Below are positions 7,364 through 17,417 of a stretch of DNA of 38,847 nucleotides, piece by piece (positions within the stretch are counted from its first letter, which is position 1; each line of letters opens with the position of its first letter). The position numbers and the translations under genes were made by a program. The stretch is from Kribbella albertanoniae (GTDB taxonomy: Bacteria; Actinomycetota; Actinomycetes; Propionibacteriales; Kribbellaceae), in the NCBI RefSeq assembly GCF_004348455.1, contig NZ_SMKA01000050.1:1-38847 (forward strand), given 5' to 3'. The notes below the pieces were generated by a model. The model worked only from the letters and a program-made list of their open reading frames with translations, was not told where the DNA came from and did no database searches.

Positions 7364-8500
7364 ATGGATCTGTCGTTTCTCGTCGTCGTGGTGATCATCA
7401 CCGCGCTGGTGTTCGACTTCACCAACGGCTTCCACGACACCGCCAACGCGATGGCGACCTCGATCGCCACCGGCGCGCTCAGACCCAAGGTCGCGGTCGG
7501 GCTGTCCGCCGTACTGAACCTGGTCGGGGCGTTCATCTCCACCGAGGTCGCCCACACCATCTCGAGCGGACTGGTCGACGACGCGAAGATCACCGTCCCG
7601 ATCATTTTCGGTGGCCTGGTGGGCGCGATCCTGTGGAACCTGCTGACCTGGTATCTCGGGCTGCCGAGCTCCTCGTCGCACGCGTTGTTCGGTGGTCTGA
7701 TCGGGGCCACCTGGATCGCGGCCGGCAGTGGCGCGGTCAACTTCGGCACCGTCGTGCAGAAGATCATCGTCCCGGCCGTTGCCGCGCCGATCGTGGCCGG
7801 AGTGGTCGCACTGCTGGGGACCTACCTGGCGTACAAGATCACTGCGCGGGCTAGGAAGAGGAGCGTTGACGACGGCTTCCGGGCCGGTCAGATCGCCTCC
7901 GCCTCGCTGGTCTCGCTGGCGCATGGCACGGGTGACGCGCAGAAGACGATGGGCATCATCACGCTGGTCCTGATCACCTCAGGCACCCTGGCGCAGGGCT
8001 CCCGGCCGCCGCTGTGGGTGATCTTCGCCGCCGGTATGGCGATCGCCTTCGGAACGTACCTTGGCGGCTGGCGGATCATCCGCACGATGGGCAAGGGGCT
8101 GACCGAGATCGAGTCCCCGCAGGGCTTTGCCGCGGAGACCAGCTCGACCGCAGTGCTCCTGGCCTCGTCGCACCTCGGCTTCCCGCTCTCCACCACGCAG
8201 GTCTGCTCCGGCAGCATCCTGGGCGCCGGTCTGGGCAAGCGGCTGGCTGAGGTGCGCTGGACGGTGGCCGGCCGGATGGCACTGGCCTGGCTGTTCACAC
8301 TGCCTGCGGCTGCGGTCGTCGGCGCGCTGTCCGGCCGCGTGGCGAACTCCGGCAACCTCGGGGTCGCGCTGATCGCCGTACTGGCGTTGCTTGCTGGTGG
8401 AGGCCTGTACGCCGCCTCCCGGCGCAAGCCGGTGACCTCTGCCAACGTGAACGAGTACCCGAGCACCCCGGCCGCCTCCTCGGCGACCGCGTCGGTCTGA
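7364..8500 (+). CDS. pit: Second Pit-family phosphate transporter, probably PhoP-regulated
   Basis: A 378-residue PiT permease paralogous to the one at 6278. The signatures are FDFTNGFHDTANAMATSIAT and LSTTQVCSGSILGAGLGKR, with ASLVSLAHGTGDAQKTMGII in the middle. It has an extra C-terminal helix and a Ser/Ala-rich tail of about 35 residues. ATG 7364 has GAGGGA 10 nt upstream; GTG 7355 lies too close to that site. The PHO-type direct repeats at 7289-7310 set it apart from the first copy. In Streptomyces the pitH2 copy is likewise PhoP-controlled and followed by a small gene, as here. Confidence 0.92.
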   Translation: MDLSFLVVVVIITALVFDFTNGFHDTANAMATSIATGALRPKVAVGLSAVLNLVGAFISTEVAHTISSGLVDDAKITVPIIFGGLVGAILWNLLTWYLGLPSSSSHALFGGLIGATWIAAGSGAVNFGTVVQKIIVPAVAAPIVAGVVALLGTYLAYKITARARKRSVDDGFRAGQIASASLVSLAHGTGDAQKTMGIITLVLITSGTLAQGSRPPLWVIFAAGMAIAFGTYLGGWRIIRTMGKGLTEIESPQGFAAETSSTAVLLASSHLGFPLSTTQVCSGSILGAGLGKRLAEVRWTVAGRMALAWLFTLPAAAVVGALSGRVANSGNLGVALIAVLALLAGGGLYAASRRKPVTSANVNEYPSTPAASSATASV

Positions 8501-8513
8501 GAGGAGCAGGGCG

Positions 8514-8747
8514 ATGCACATCGACTGGGCCGGCCTCGGTGAAGTGGCGCTGGTCAGCCTGCTCTTCGGAGTGGGGCTGGCGGTGCTGTTCGCCGTTGGA
8601 GTGACCGCGATGGGGCGGCGTGCGGTGGCTCTCGACGAGAAGCGACCGCCTGCGATGCTGGACACCGCTGTGGCGTCGCTGTGCTTCGCAGCATGCCTAG
8701 CTGCGGTGCTGTACGGGCTCTACCTGATCATTCCGCAGTTCCACTAA
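8514..8747 (+). CDS. Small two-helix membrane protein downstream of pit
   Basis: A 77-residue protein with two transmembrane helices, at about residues 8-32 and 50-72, separated by a charged loop (MGRRAVALDEKRPPAML). ATG 8514 is preceded by GAGAGGAGC at good spacing and lies 13 bp after the pit stop, so it should share the pit transcript. Small proteins of this kind follow the inducible pit gene in other actinobacteria. A role as an accessory or regulator of the transporter is inferred. Confidence 0.75.
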   Translation: MHIDWAGLGEVALVSLLFGVGLAVLFAVGVTAMGRRAVALDEKRPPAMLDTAVASLCFAACLAAVLYGLYLIIPQFH

Positions 8748-8751
8748 GGAC

Positions 8752-9321
8752 TCAGCGGTTCCAGCGGCGCACTGCTTTGGCCACGTCCTTGGTACGCACT
8801 GCGTCGAGGTTCTGCTCCCAGGCTGTGAACAGCCGGTCGCCCAGCTCAGCCGCGTCCAAACCGGCCTGGGGGCGCACAGCCACAGCCCAGGTGGCTGCCG
8901 CCGCGTGACCCTGCTGGTGCAGCAGGTGGTTGACGGTCGCCTGGATACGCCGCTGGTTCTCACCAGTCAGACCGCGGCCGGCCCAGTCCTGCAAGATGGC
9001 TGCGTCGTCGGCGGTCATCTGGGCCAGATAGGTCAGCGGGCCACGCCAGTAGCCGCGGTGGCCGATGCTGTCCAGCACCTCCAACGGGAACCAGCCGTTC
9101 GCACAGCGCCGCCCGTTGACCGCAGCCTCGACCTCACGCGCCCGCTCTGCGTCCAGGTCCCGCGTGGACCAGCCGATGAAATAGGCGCCCGCGTCCGGGA
9201 GGTGCTCAGCCACGTGCGGCGCGACCTGGAGCCTCCCCGGCTCGAACAGGCGCAGTCCTTCCGGTGAATCGAACACAAACCTTCCCCCGCCCAACACAGG
9301 GACCCCCGAGGTTCCTGTCAT
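8752..9321 (-). CDS. Hypothetical cytoplasmic protein
   Basis: A 189-residue protein without a signal peptide or membrane helices. The middle reads GYWRGPLTYLAQMTADDAAIL and the C-terminal half is helical (NQRRIQATVNHLLHQQGHAAAATWAVA). I do not recognise the family. It faces the pit operon tail to tail with only 4 bp between them and lies 70 bp downstream of the plsC-like gene. No clear ribosome binding site precedes ATG 9321, so the start is less certain than the frame. Confidence 0.6.
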   Translation of the reverse strand: MTGTSGVPVLGGGRFVFDSPEGLRLFEPGRLQVAPHVAEHLPDAGAYFIGWSTRDLDAERAREVEAAVNGRRCANGWFPLEVLDSIGHRGYWRGPLTYLAQMTADDAAILQDWAGRGLTGENQRRIQATVNHLLHQQGHAAAATWAVAVRPQAGLDAAELGDRLFTAWEQNLDAVRTKDVAKAVRRWNR

Positions 9322-9391
9322 GTCAGCAACAAGTGCCCTTCGTACCGTCGCAGACCGCCGAGGTCAAGGCCTTGCCCAGGGTGCATCGAGG

Positions 9392-10150
9392 TTATTGACG
9401 CGGTTCTTGCCGACGCTCCGCCCGGCGGGCCAGCTCCTCGCGATCCATCCGGTCGGCCTCTTCCGGCGTCGGCGCGGAGCCGCCGTACGCGGCCGGCAAC
9501 CACCAGGCACCGGGCGGTTGCTCCGGGTAGGCGCGGATGGTGTCGTCGAGCATCTCGGCCATCTTCGAGCGCAGTACGGCGGTCGCCGCGACCGGGTCGT
9601 CGTCCGTGCTCACGGCCATCGGCGTACCGACCGTGATGGCGATCGTGCGGTGCCGGGAGAAGTCCTTCGGGTGATCCTTGGTGAACATCCGCTGGGTGCC
9701 CCACAGGATCAGCGGAATCACCGGTACGCCGGCCTCCGCGGCCATCCGGACCGTGCCGGACTTGAACTCCTTGAGCTCGAACGACCGGCTGATCGTCGCC
9801 TCCGGGAACACGCCGACCACCTCACCCGCGCGCAGCAGCCGCAGGGCTTGCTCGTACGACGCTGCGCCGGCGCCGCGGTCCACCGGGATGTGGTGCATTC
9901 CACGCATCAGCGGACCGGACCAGCGGTTGCGGAACAGAACCTCCTTGGCCATGAACCGGACCAGCCGCTTGCTCGGGACCGCGCCGTACCCGCCGAGGAC
10001 GAAGTCGACGTAGCTGATGTGGTTCAGCGCGATCACCGCACCGCCGGTCCGGGGCACGTTCTCGGTCCCGGAGAGCTGGAAGTTCACATCCAGCACCTTG
10101 AACGCCGTACGGGCGATTCCGACCACCGGTGGATACACAAAGTCGCGCAT
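9392..10150 (-). CDS. 1-acylglycerol-3-phosphate O-acyltransferase, PlsC family
   Basis: A 252-residue acyltransferase. The catalytic NH-x4-D motif is present as NHISYVD (about residues 41-47), and the substrate motif as FPEATISRSFELKEFKSGTVRMA with the E and G of later blocks retained. PlsC enzymes acylate lysophosphatidate at the membrane surface during phospholipid synthesis. ATG 10150 is chosen over a frame reaching 10312, because that would overlap the TPP riboswitch. A -10-like TAGAGT at 10158-10163 on the minus strand makes the mRNA leaderless. The C-terminal 45 residues are charged and variable. Confidence 0.88.
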   Translation of the reverse strand: MRDFVYPPVVGIARTAFKVLDVNFQLSGTENVPRTGGAVIALNHISYVDFVLGGYGAVPSKRLVRFMAKEVLFRNRWSGPLMRGMHHIPVDRGAGAASYEQALRLLRAGEVVGVFPEATISRSFELKEFKSGTVRMAAEAGVPVIPLILWGTQRMFTKDHPKDFSRHRTIAITVGTPMAVSTDDDPVAATAVLRSKMAEMLDDTIRAYPEQPPGAWWLPAAYGGSAPTPEEADRMDREELARRAERRQEPRQ

Positions 10151-10190
10151 CCCTGGAACTCTACTAAGCTCTTGCCGATAACTGCAGATC

Positions 10191-11928
<1,738 letters not shown>

Positions 11929-11933
11929 CCCAC

Positions 11934-11980
11934 AGGCCCTCCGAAACCGCTGTCTGAAGCGGTTTTGGAGGGCCTTTTCG
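11934..11980 (+). terminator. Rho-independent terminator of thiC
   Basis: An 18-bp stem (11934-11951 paired with 11958-11975) with one G-T wobble and a 6-nt loop (GTCTGA), followed by TTT. It starts 6 bp after the thiC stop. Confidence 0.92.
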
Positions 11981-12189
11981 CACGAAAACCGGCCTTTTCA
12001 GCCTTACGCGCTGTGAAATCGCGGCGTGTGTCGAGATGCCGAAGTGGCCGGATTGAGCGGAGAATTGGGGAATCAGCTGTCCTGCGGGGTGATCACCGAG
12101 AGTGACTGGGTGAACCGATTCAGGTTTTTGCCTTCACTTAGCGTGAATAAGACTGTAGCCTTAACTCCGTTGGAAGGAGGTGCGGGACA
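11981..12189 (+). promoter_or_regulatory. Promoter region of the SatD-like operon
   Basis: No gene is seen in these 209 bp. An inverted repeat, TTCAC-N5-GTGAA (12133-12147), lies about 40 bp before the start codon. The AAGGAGG at 12174-12180 is a near-perfect ribosome binding site for GTG 12190. The repeat could be an autoregulatory site for the HTH-bearing product, which is an inference. Confidence 0.35.
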
Positions 12190-12792
12190 GTGCTCTTCGT
12201 TCTCACGGTAGATCAGCGAGGCAGCAGAATCAGCGGCGATCTCGTACCCGAGCTACTGAACAGTCTGAACCGCAGACCCCGGTTGTCCGGACTGATCCGC
12301 AAGTTCGAGCGGACCGCGGGCGACGAGGTACAGGGCGTGTTGTCGGAGGCCAAGGCAACGATCGATCTGGTCGTCGAGCTGCTCCGCCGCGACTCCTGGT
12401 ACGTCGGGCTCGGGATCGGCGAGGTGATCGAGCCGCTCCCGCGGAGTACCAGGGCGGGTAACGGGGACGCGTTCGTGTTCGCCCGGGACGCGGTCACGAA
12501 GGCGAAGTTCAGCCCACACCATGTCAATGTGTGTGGCGCCGACGCCCAGCTGGCCGATCAGGTGGAGACTGTGCTCTGGTTGATGGCGTCGGTGCTGCGC
12601 CGGCGCAGTGACCGCGGGTGGGCCGTTGCCGACCTGCTGGCCGAGGGACTGACACGACGGGAGATCGGCGTGAAACTGGGGATCAGTCAATCTGCGGTGA
12701 CCCAACGGGCTCAGGCGGCCGGAGTGGCCGAGGAGCAGCGTGGCCGGTTGCTGGCGTCCGAACTGCTCAGCCGCGCCGAGGTCGCTGCGTGA
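12190..12792 (+). CDS. SatD-like protein with C-terminal HTH
   Basis: A 200-residue protein. Its N-terminal half matches the SatD pattern: MLFVLTVDQRGSRISGDLVP, then a helical block and RTAGDEVQGVL (about residues 42-52). The C-terminal part (LLAEGLTRREIGVKLGISQSAVTQRAQAAG, about residues 153-182) is a helix-turn-helix of the sigma-region-4 type. This points to a DNA-binding role, although the SatD family has no settled function. GTG 12190 has AAGGAGG 9 nt upstream. The stop overlaps the next start (GTGA), so the two gene products probably work together. Confidence 0.75.
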   Translation: MLFVLTVDQRGSRISGDLVPELLNSLNRRPRLSGLIRKFERTAGDEVQGVLSEAKATIDLVVELLRRDSWYVGLGIGEVIEPLPRSTRAGNGDAFVFARDAVTKAKFSPHHVNVCGADAQLADQVETVLWLMASVLRRRSDRGWAVADLLAEGLTRREIGVKLGISQSAVTQRAQAAGVAEEQRGRLLASELLSRAEVAA

Positions 12793-13346
12793 CGGCACTC
12801 GTCCTGGCGCTCACCGCCGGGGGCCTGCTGTTCGCCGTCCTGGCGTGGATCCCGAAGTCCGAAGGTGCCACGCTCGAGATCGTGCTCAGCGGCGTCATGC
12901 TGGCCTGTGGCGTCGCTGTCGGCCTGGTGCTGCTGGCCGGCGACGGTGTGGCGTCCTGGCCGGAGCGCTGGTGGAATGTGCTGCTCCTGCTGGCCGGAGG
13001 GCTCGCAGTGACCGGTGGCGGCCCGCTGACGACCTCTGTGCTCGCTCTGGTGGACCGAGGCAACACTCGGGCGCAGTCGACGCAGAAGGCCGGTGAGGTG
13101 CTGCGAGGCGGCGCTCTGATCGGTTCACTCGAGCGGGGTGCGATCTTCGCCGCTCTGGTGGCCGGCTGGCCGGAGGGGCTGGCCATCGTGCTGGCGATCA
13201 AGGGGCTGGCCCGCTACCCCGAGCTCCGCAGTCCGGACCAGCCCGCCTCCGTCACACCACAGGCGGTCGCTGAGCGATTCATCATCGGCAGCTTCACCAG
13301 TGTGCTCTGGTCGGTCACCTGCGCCGGCTTCCTGCTGTCGCACTGA
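12789..13346 (+). CDS. Membrane protein coupled to the SatD-like gene
   Basis: A 185-residue protein with about five transmembrane helices. It starts with TALVLALTAGGLLFAVLAW and includes VLLLLAGGLAVTGGGPLTTSVLALVDR in the middle. I chose GTG 12789, which overlaps the preceding stop by GTGA; the longer frame from 12618 is the shadow of the SatD-like gene. The segment LRGGALIGSLERGAIFAALVAGWPEG is well structured, but I know no function. The SatD-like plus membrane protein pair recurs in actinobacteria, suggesting a DNA-binding sensor with a membrane partner. Confidence 0.75.
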   Translation: MTALVLALTAGGLLFAVLAWIPKSEGATLEIVLSGVMLACGVAVGLVLLAGDGVASWPERWWNVLLLLAGGLAVTGGGPLTTSVLALVDRGNTRAQSTQKAGEVLRGGALIGSLERGAIFAALVAGWPEGLAIVLAIKGLARYPELRSPDQPASVTPQAVAERFIIGSFTSVLWSVTCAGFLLSH

Positions 13347-13349
13347 CCT

Positions 13350-13886
13350 CTAGCGCTGGGTGTCGATGACGACGTACGTGTTCAGCACCTTGTCGTGCAG
13401 GGTCTGCTTCTTCTCGTCCCAGAGCGGCCACAGTACGTCGATCAGCGGGGCGTAGCTGAAGACCCAGGCGAGGAGCTCACGGCCGAGTGCCTTGCCCGGA
13501 CCGACCGGCTGGTTGTAGACACCGTCGATCAGCCGGATCTTCAGCACGCTCTTGCCGATGCTCTGGCCGGTGTTGCCCTGGCGGAACACCCGGTTCCACA
13601 GCCAGAGACCGAAGCTGATCGCCATCCCCAGCAGGAACGCGATCACGGCCCAGGCCTGCGGGGCGTCGTTCTCCAGGTCTGCCCGGGTGAAGATGTTCAC
13701 CAGGAACAAGATGTAGCCGATGGCAACCGGTAGGCCCTGGACGAGCCCGTCGACGAGCGCCGCGCCGACTCGCGGCAGCCACTCCGCCAGCGGGGCCCAC
13801 TCGTTGGCCGGCTGCGCGTACGGCGGCGGCTGCGGCGGCCCCCACTGCGGGTCGTTGCTGCCGGGAGGTGGGAACGGTGTAGTCAT
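13350..13886 (-). CDS. RDD-family membrane protein
   Basis: A 178-residue RDD-domain protein: a Pro-rich N-terminal tail (about 35 residues), then three membrane segments. Landmarks are RVGAALVDGLVQGLPVA (R-x-x-A-x-x-D signature), RQGNTGQSIGKSVLKIRLID and WDEKKQTLHDKVLNTYVV. The 13886 start matches the MTTP opening of its neighbour; a longer frame to 13967 overlaps that neighbour and is rejected. RDD proteins are poorly understood; some act as ion antiporters. It is the downstream gene of a tandem RDD pair. Confidence 0.85.
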   Translation of the reverse strand: MTTPFPPPGSNDPQWGPPQPPPYAQPANEWAPLAEWLPRVGAALVDGLVQGLPVAIGYILFLVNIFTRADLENDAPQAWAVIAFLLGMAISFGLWLWNRVFRQGNTGQSIGKSVLKIRLIDGVYNQPVGPGKALGRELLAWVFSYAPLIDVLWPLWDEKKQTLHDKVLNTYVVIDTQR

Positions 13887-13903
13887 GTGGTGTCTGTCCT
13901 GTC

Positions 13904-14512
13904 TCAGGTGCTGACGACGATGTCGTTGACGATCTTGTCGTGCCAGGTCTGCTGCTTCTCGTCCCACAACGGCCAGAGCAGGTTGACGAAGCAGATGTAG
14001 TTGAAGAAGTAGGCGCAGATCTCGCGGCCGAGGTTCGGGCCGAAGCCGATCAGCTCACCGGTCTGGATACTGATGATCCGGCTGCCGGTGATCTTCTTGC
14101 CGAGTGACTGGCCGGTGCGGCCCTGCTGGACCACCCGGTTCAGGATCCAGATCACGAACGTGCCCAGGAAGCCCAGCGACAGCGGGACCGTGGCGTCGTC
14201 CGAGGTGTGCATCGCGATGGTGACGATCAGCCCGATTCCGGCCGGAATGCCCTGCAGGAAGCCGTCGATCAGGGATGCGCCGACCCGCGTCGTGTAGCCG
14301 ACCGGCTGGCTGGGCAGCGCGTAGCGGTAGTTGCCCTGCCCCGAAGGGCCTTGCCCATAAGGGTTGTAGCCCGGCTGGATGTGCCCACCCGGCTGGAGCT
14401 GCCCACCAGGCTGCCCCGGCGGGTGCTGCGCACCGGGCTGGCCAGGCGGGTACTGGTTGGGCTGACCGGGTGGCGTAGGGCCGCCGTACGGGCCGGACGG
14501 AGGGGTGGTCAC
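13904..14512 (-). CDS. RDD-family membrane protein, upstream paralogue
   Basis: A 202-residue paralogue of the RDD protein at 13350. The N-terminal 65 residues are rich in Pro, Gly and Gln (PGQPGAQHPPGQPGGQ), then come RVGASLIDGFLQGIPAG, RTGQSLGKKITGSRII and WDEKQQTWHDKIVNDIVV. GTG 14512 has AGAGGAA upstream. The 17-bp gap to the next RDD gene implies one transcript. The pair probably arose by duplication and may form a hetero-oligomer. Confidence 0.85.
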   Translation of the reverse strand: MTTPPSGPYGGPTPPGQPNQYPPGQPGAQHPPGQPGGQLQPGGHIQPGYNPYGQGPSGQGNYRYALPSQPVGYTTRVGASLIDGFLQGIPAGIGLIVTIAMHTSDDATVPLSLGFLGTFVIWILNRVVQQGRTGQSLGKKITGSRIISIQTGELIGFGPNLGREICAYFFNYICFVNLLWPLWDEKQQTWHDKIVNDIVVST

Positions 14513-14568
14513 CTGGGATTCCTCTCTGGTGCACTACTGCGGGCTGCAAGGCAGGTTACTGTGGTGCG

Positions 14569-14997
14569 GTGAGTGATGGTGTCGTACTTCGCCCCACGGG
14601 ACCGGTCGTGCCGGTGGACCGCCGGGTGCAGGGGCTCGCGCTGGTCGGTGTCGGCGGCTTCGCCCTCGCCGGTGTCTACCAGCTGACCGGGCTCGGCATC
14701 CCGTGCATTCTGCACGCCACCACCGGCCTGAACTGTCCGCTCTGCGGATCGACCCGGATGGCTGCCGCCTTACTACGTGGCGATCTGAACGCCGCCTGGC
14801 ACTACAACCCCGTTGTACTGGTGCTGGGACCGCTGATCGGTCTGGCCGTCGGCTACCAGGTGCTGGCGTGGGCGCTGGAGGCGCTGCGGCTGGTCCGGCT
14901 GCCACGGCTGACCATGAGCCCGCGCGTCGTCGACTGGCTGGTCAAGGCCGTTGTCGCACTGCTGATCGTGTACGGCGTCGCCCGCAACCTGAACTGA
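14569..14997 (+). CDS. DUF2752 membrane protein
   Basis: A 142-residue protein with the DUF2752 signature CPLCGSTRMAAALLRGDLNAAWHYNP (key residues C-P-x-C-G-x-T-R and N-P, about residues 56-81) between membrane helices. The conserved Cys pair suggests a metal or redox site, but the family function is unknown. GTG 14569 has no clear ribosome binding site and follows a TACTGT -10-like box by about 13 nt, so a short or absent leader is likely. It is divergent from the RDD pair. Confidence 0.85.
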   Translation: MSDGVVLRPTGPVVPVDRRVQGLALVGVGGFALAGVYQLTGLGIPCILHATTGLNCPLCGSTRMAAALLRGDLNAAWHYNPVVLVLGPLIGLAVGYQVLAWALEALRLVRLPRLTMSPRVVDWLVKAVVALLIVYGVARNLN

Positions 14998-15031
14998 CTG
15001 TCGCCGGGTAGCGAGTGCTACCCGGCGACAG
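14998..15031. terminator. Bidirectional hairpin terminator
   Basis: A perfect 15-bp stem (14998-15012 with 15017-15031) with a 4-nt loop (GAGT) lies exactly between the convergent DUF2752 and DUF4190 genes. It lacks a T-tract, as is common in actinobacteria, and should stop transcription from both sides. Confidence 0.85.
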
Positions 15032-15045
15032 TAGAGCGTCGAACG

Positions 15046-15594
15046 TCAGGTACGGACGAGGCCGGTGGCGTAGCCGATGATGCCGAGGATCAGGAAGGCG
15101 ATACCGCCGATCCAGGCCACCTTGGCCAGCGTGTCCGACTGGCCCTGCTCGCGGTACTTGCTCTGCGCGAACAGACCCAGGCCGATCGCGGCCGGGGAGC
15201 AGCAGAACCAGCAGACGATGCCGATGATCGACAGGATCATCGGGGTGTTGCTCGGCGCAGCCTGTGCACCGTAGCCGTAGCCGGCGTTCTGGCCGCCCGG
15301 GTAGGCGCCGTAGCCACCGGCTGCCGGCTGACCCGGCTGCTGGCCGTAGCCAGGCTGCTGCTGGCCATAGCCCGGCTGCTGCGGGGGCTGCTGGCCGTAG
15401 CCGGGCTGCTGCTGCCCATAACCGGGCTGCTGCGGCGGCTGCTGGCCGTACTGCCCGGGCTGACCCGGGTAGGAACCAGGCTGCTGCTGGCCGTAGCCAG
15501 GCTGGCCGTACTGCCCCGGCTGGCCGCCCGGAGTCTGGCCAGGAGTGTCCTGGGGGTCGTTCTGGTCATCGCCGGGAGGCGTCGGAGTGCTCAC
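15046..15594 (-). CDS. DUF4190 membrane protein with a PGYGQQ-repeat tail
   Basis: A 182-residue protein. The first 105 residues are low complexity, rich in Gly, Gln, Pro and Tyr, with repeated PGYGQQQ and YGQQPPQQ units. The last 65 form two membrane helices of DUF4190 type (PMILSIIGIVCWFCCSPAAIG and KVAWIGGIAFLILGIIGYATG). Adjacent Cys residues in the first helix are unusual. GTG 15594 is preferred over GTG 15597 because AAGGG lies 6 nt upstream. The repeat tail is cytoplasmic by the usual topology; its function is unknown. Confidence 0.8.
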   Translation of the reverse strand: MSTPTPPGDDQNDPQDTPGQTPGGQPGQYGQPGYGQQQPGSYPGQPGQYGQQPPQQPGYGQQQPGYGQQPPQQPGYGQQQPGYGQQPGQPAAGGYGAYPGGQNAGYGYGAQAAPSNTPMILSIIGIVCWFCCSPAAIGLGLFAQSKYREQGQSDTLAKVAWIGGIAFLILGIIGYATGLVRT

Positions 15595-15655
15595 CACAGT
15601 CCCTTCTGAGACATCGAAGAATCCCCGCAGACTATCTGGGCCACGGGTTCAGGGT

Positions 15656-15686
15656 CACGTACCCCCGCCGTCAGGCGGAGGTACGT
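15656..15686 (-). terminator. Terminator hairpin at the end of the pst operon
   Basis: A 14-bp stem (15656-15669 with 15673-15686) with one mismatch and a GTC-A turn follows the pstB stop by 12 bp. There is no T-tract. Confidence 0.7.
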
Positions 15687-15698
15687 GATTCTCCGTGA

Positions 15699-16475
15699 TC
15701 AGCCGAAGCGGCCGGTGATGTAGTCCTCGGTGGCCTTCTCGGTCGGATTCGAGAAGATCTGCTTGGTGGCAGCCATCTCGATCAGCCGGCCCGGCTTCCC
15801 GGTCGCGGCCAGGTTGAAGAACGCCGTCTGGTCCGAGACCCGGGCCGCCTGCTGCATGTTGTGCGTGACGATCACCACGGTGAACTTGTCCTTGAGCTTC
15901 TCGATCAGGTCCTCGATCGCCAGCGTGGAGATCGGGTCCAGGGCCGAGCAGGGCTCGTCCATCAGGATCACCTCGGGCTCGACCGCGATCGCCCGGGCGA
16001 TACACAGCCGCTGCTGCTGACCACCGGACAGGCCGGCCCCCGGCTTGTCCAGGCGGTCCTTGACCTCGTTCCACAGGTTGGCGCCCTTGAGGGACGCCTC
16101 GACCACCTCGGTGAGCTTCTTGCGGTCCTTGACGCCGTTCAGCTTCAGGCCGCTCGCGACGTTGTCGAAGATCGACATCGTCGGGAACGGGTTCGGCCGC
16201 TGGAACACCATGCCGACGACCCGCCGTACGGCGACCGGGTCGACACCGGTCGCGTACAGGTCCTGCTGGTCCAGCAGCACCTTGCCCTCGACTCGGGCCC
16301 CCGGGATCACCTCGTGCATCCGGTTCAGGGTCCGCAGGTAGGTGGACTTGCCGCAGCCGGACGGGCCGATGAACGCCGTGACCGAGCGGGGCTCGATCGT
16401 CATCGACACATCCTCGACGGCCTTGAAATCGCCGTAGTAGACGTTGAGGCCGCTGACCTCGATGCGCTTAGCCAT
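15699..16475 (-). CDS. pstB: Phosphate ABC transporter ATP-binding protein PstB
   Basis: A 258-residue ABC ATPase that powers high-affinity phosphate import. The motifs are Walker [10 protein letters not shown] (37-45), signature LSGGQQQR (149-156), Walker B VILMDEP (169-175) and H-loop VTHNMQQA (about 200). Length and PstB-specific blocks such as [16 protein letters not shown] are normal. It is the last gene of the minus-strand pstSCAB operon, 21 bp after pstA. Confidence 0.98.
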   Translation of the reverse strand: MAKRIEVSGLNVYYGDFKAVEDVSMTIEPRSVTAFIGPSGCGKSTYLRTLNRMHEVIPGARVEGKVLLDQQDLYATGVDPVAVRRVVGMVFQRPNPFPTMSIFDNVASGLKLNGVKDRKKLTEVVEASLKGANLWNEVKDRLDKPGAGLSGGQQQRLCIARAIAVEPEVILMDEPCSALDPISTLAIEDLIEKLKDKFTVVIVTHNMQQAARVSDQTAFFNLAATGKPGRLIEMAATKQIFSNPTEKATEDYITGRFG

Positions 16476-16496
16476 ATCGACTCAGAACCTCTCTGA

Positions 16497-17417
16497 CTAT
16501 TTCGACTTGATGGTGCTGAACCGGGCAACCAGCCGGGCCAGCAGGTTGAGGGCAAGGACGAGCAGGATCAGCGTCAGGGCGGCCGACCAGACCCGGTCCG
16601 CGGCCGGCTGCAGCGCCAGCTCGGTCCGGTCCTGGTTGATCATCGTCGGCAGTGCGCCCATGAAGCCGTCGAACGGATTCAGGTTGATGTTCTTGGAGTA
16701 GCCGACCAGGATCAGCAGCGGCGCGGTCTCACCCATCACCCGGGCCAGACCGAGCATCACGCCGGTGACGATGCCGCCGAACGCGGTCGGCACGACCACC
16801 TTCAGGATCGTCTTCCACTTCGGCACCCCGAGCGCGTACGACGCCTCCCGGAGCTCGTCCGGGACCAGCTTCAGCATCTCCTCGGTGGAGCGCAGCACGA
16901 CCGGCAGCATCAGCAACACGAGCGCGAGCGACACCGCGAACCCGACCCGGTTGAAACCGAAGATCGTGATCCAGACCGCGTAGATGAACAGGGCGGCGAC
17001 GATCGACGGGACACCGGTCAGGATGTCGACCATGAAGCTGACCGCCCGGGCAGCCTTGGTGCCCTTGCCGTACTCGACCAGGTAGACCGCGCCGAGCACT
17101 GCGATCGGGACCGCGATCACCGCGGTGATCAGCGCCATGATCAACGTGCCCATGATCGCGTGGTACGCACCACCGCCTTCGCGGCGGACGGTGACACCGC
17201 GCTGCGACTGGCTCCACCAGTCGGCGCTCAGGAGCAGGTGATAGCCCTTGCTGACAACGGTCCAGAGGATCCAGATCAGCGGGATCAGTGCGATCACGAA
17301 CGCTGCCACGATCAACACGGTCGCCAGAACGTTCTTGAAGGCACGGGCCCCGGACTTGCCGCTCAGGTCCAGTTCTTTGCCGTCGTACGCCGGCTTGTTC
17401 TCGACGATGGCCGTCAT
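16497..17417 (-). CDS. pstA: Phosphate ABC transporter permease PstA
   Basis: A 306-residue inner-membrane permease with six helices after a 25-residue cytoplasmic tail. The permease coupling loop is seen as ELREASYALGVPKWKTILKVV. The ATG at 17417 is preceded by AAGGAG and overlaps the pstC stop by ATGA. A longer frame to 17645 lies inside pstC and is rejected. It pairs with PstC to form the membrane channel for phosphate. Confidence 0.96.
   Translation of the reverse strand: MTAIVENKPAYDGKELDLSGKSGARAFKNVLATVLIVAAFVIALIPLIWILWTVVSKGYHLLLSADWWSQSQRGVTVRREGGGAYHAIMGTLIMALITAVIAVPIAVLGAVYLVEYGKGTKAARAVSFMVDILTGVPSIVAALFIYAVWITIFGFNRVGFAVSLALVLLMLPVVLRSTEEMLKLVPDELREASYALGVPKWKTILKVVVPTAFGGIVTGVMLGLARVMGETAPLLILVGYSKNINLNPFDGFMGALPTMINQDRTELALQPAADRVWSAALTLILLVLALNLLARLVARFSTIKSK

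Noticed and set aside
12618..12788. Upstream extension of the membrane protein at 12789
   Set aside because: It lies out of frame inside the SatD-like gene; the GTGA overlap start gives a clean membrane protein.
15300..15560. Short regular repeats that could suggest a CRISPR array
   Set aside because: They encode PGYGQQ repeats in a coding frame, with no constant repeat/spacer lengths and no cas genes.
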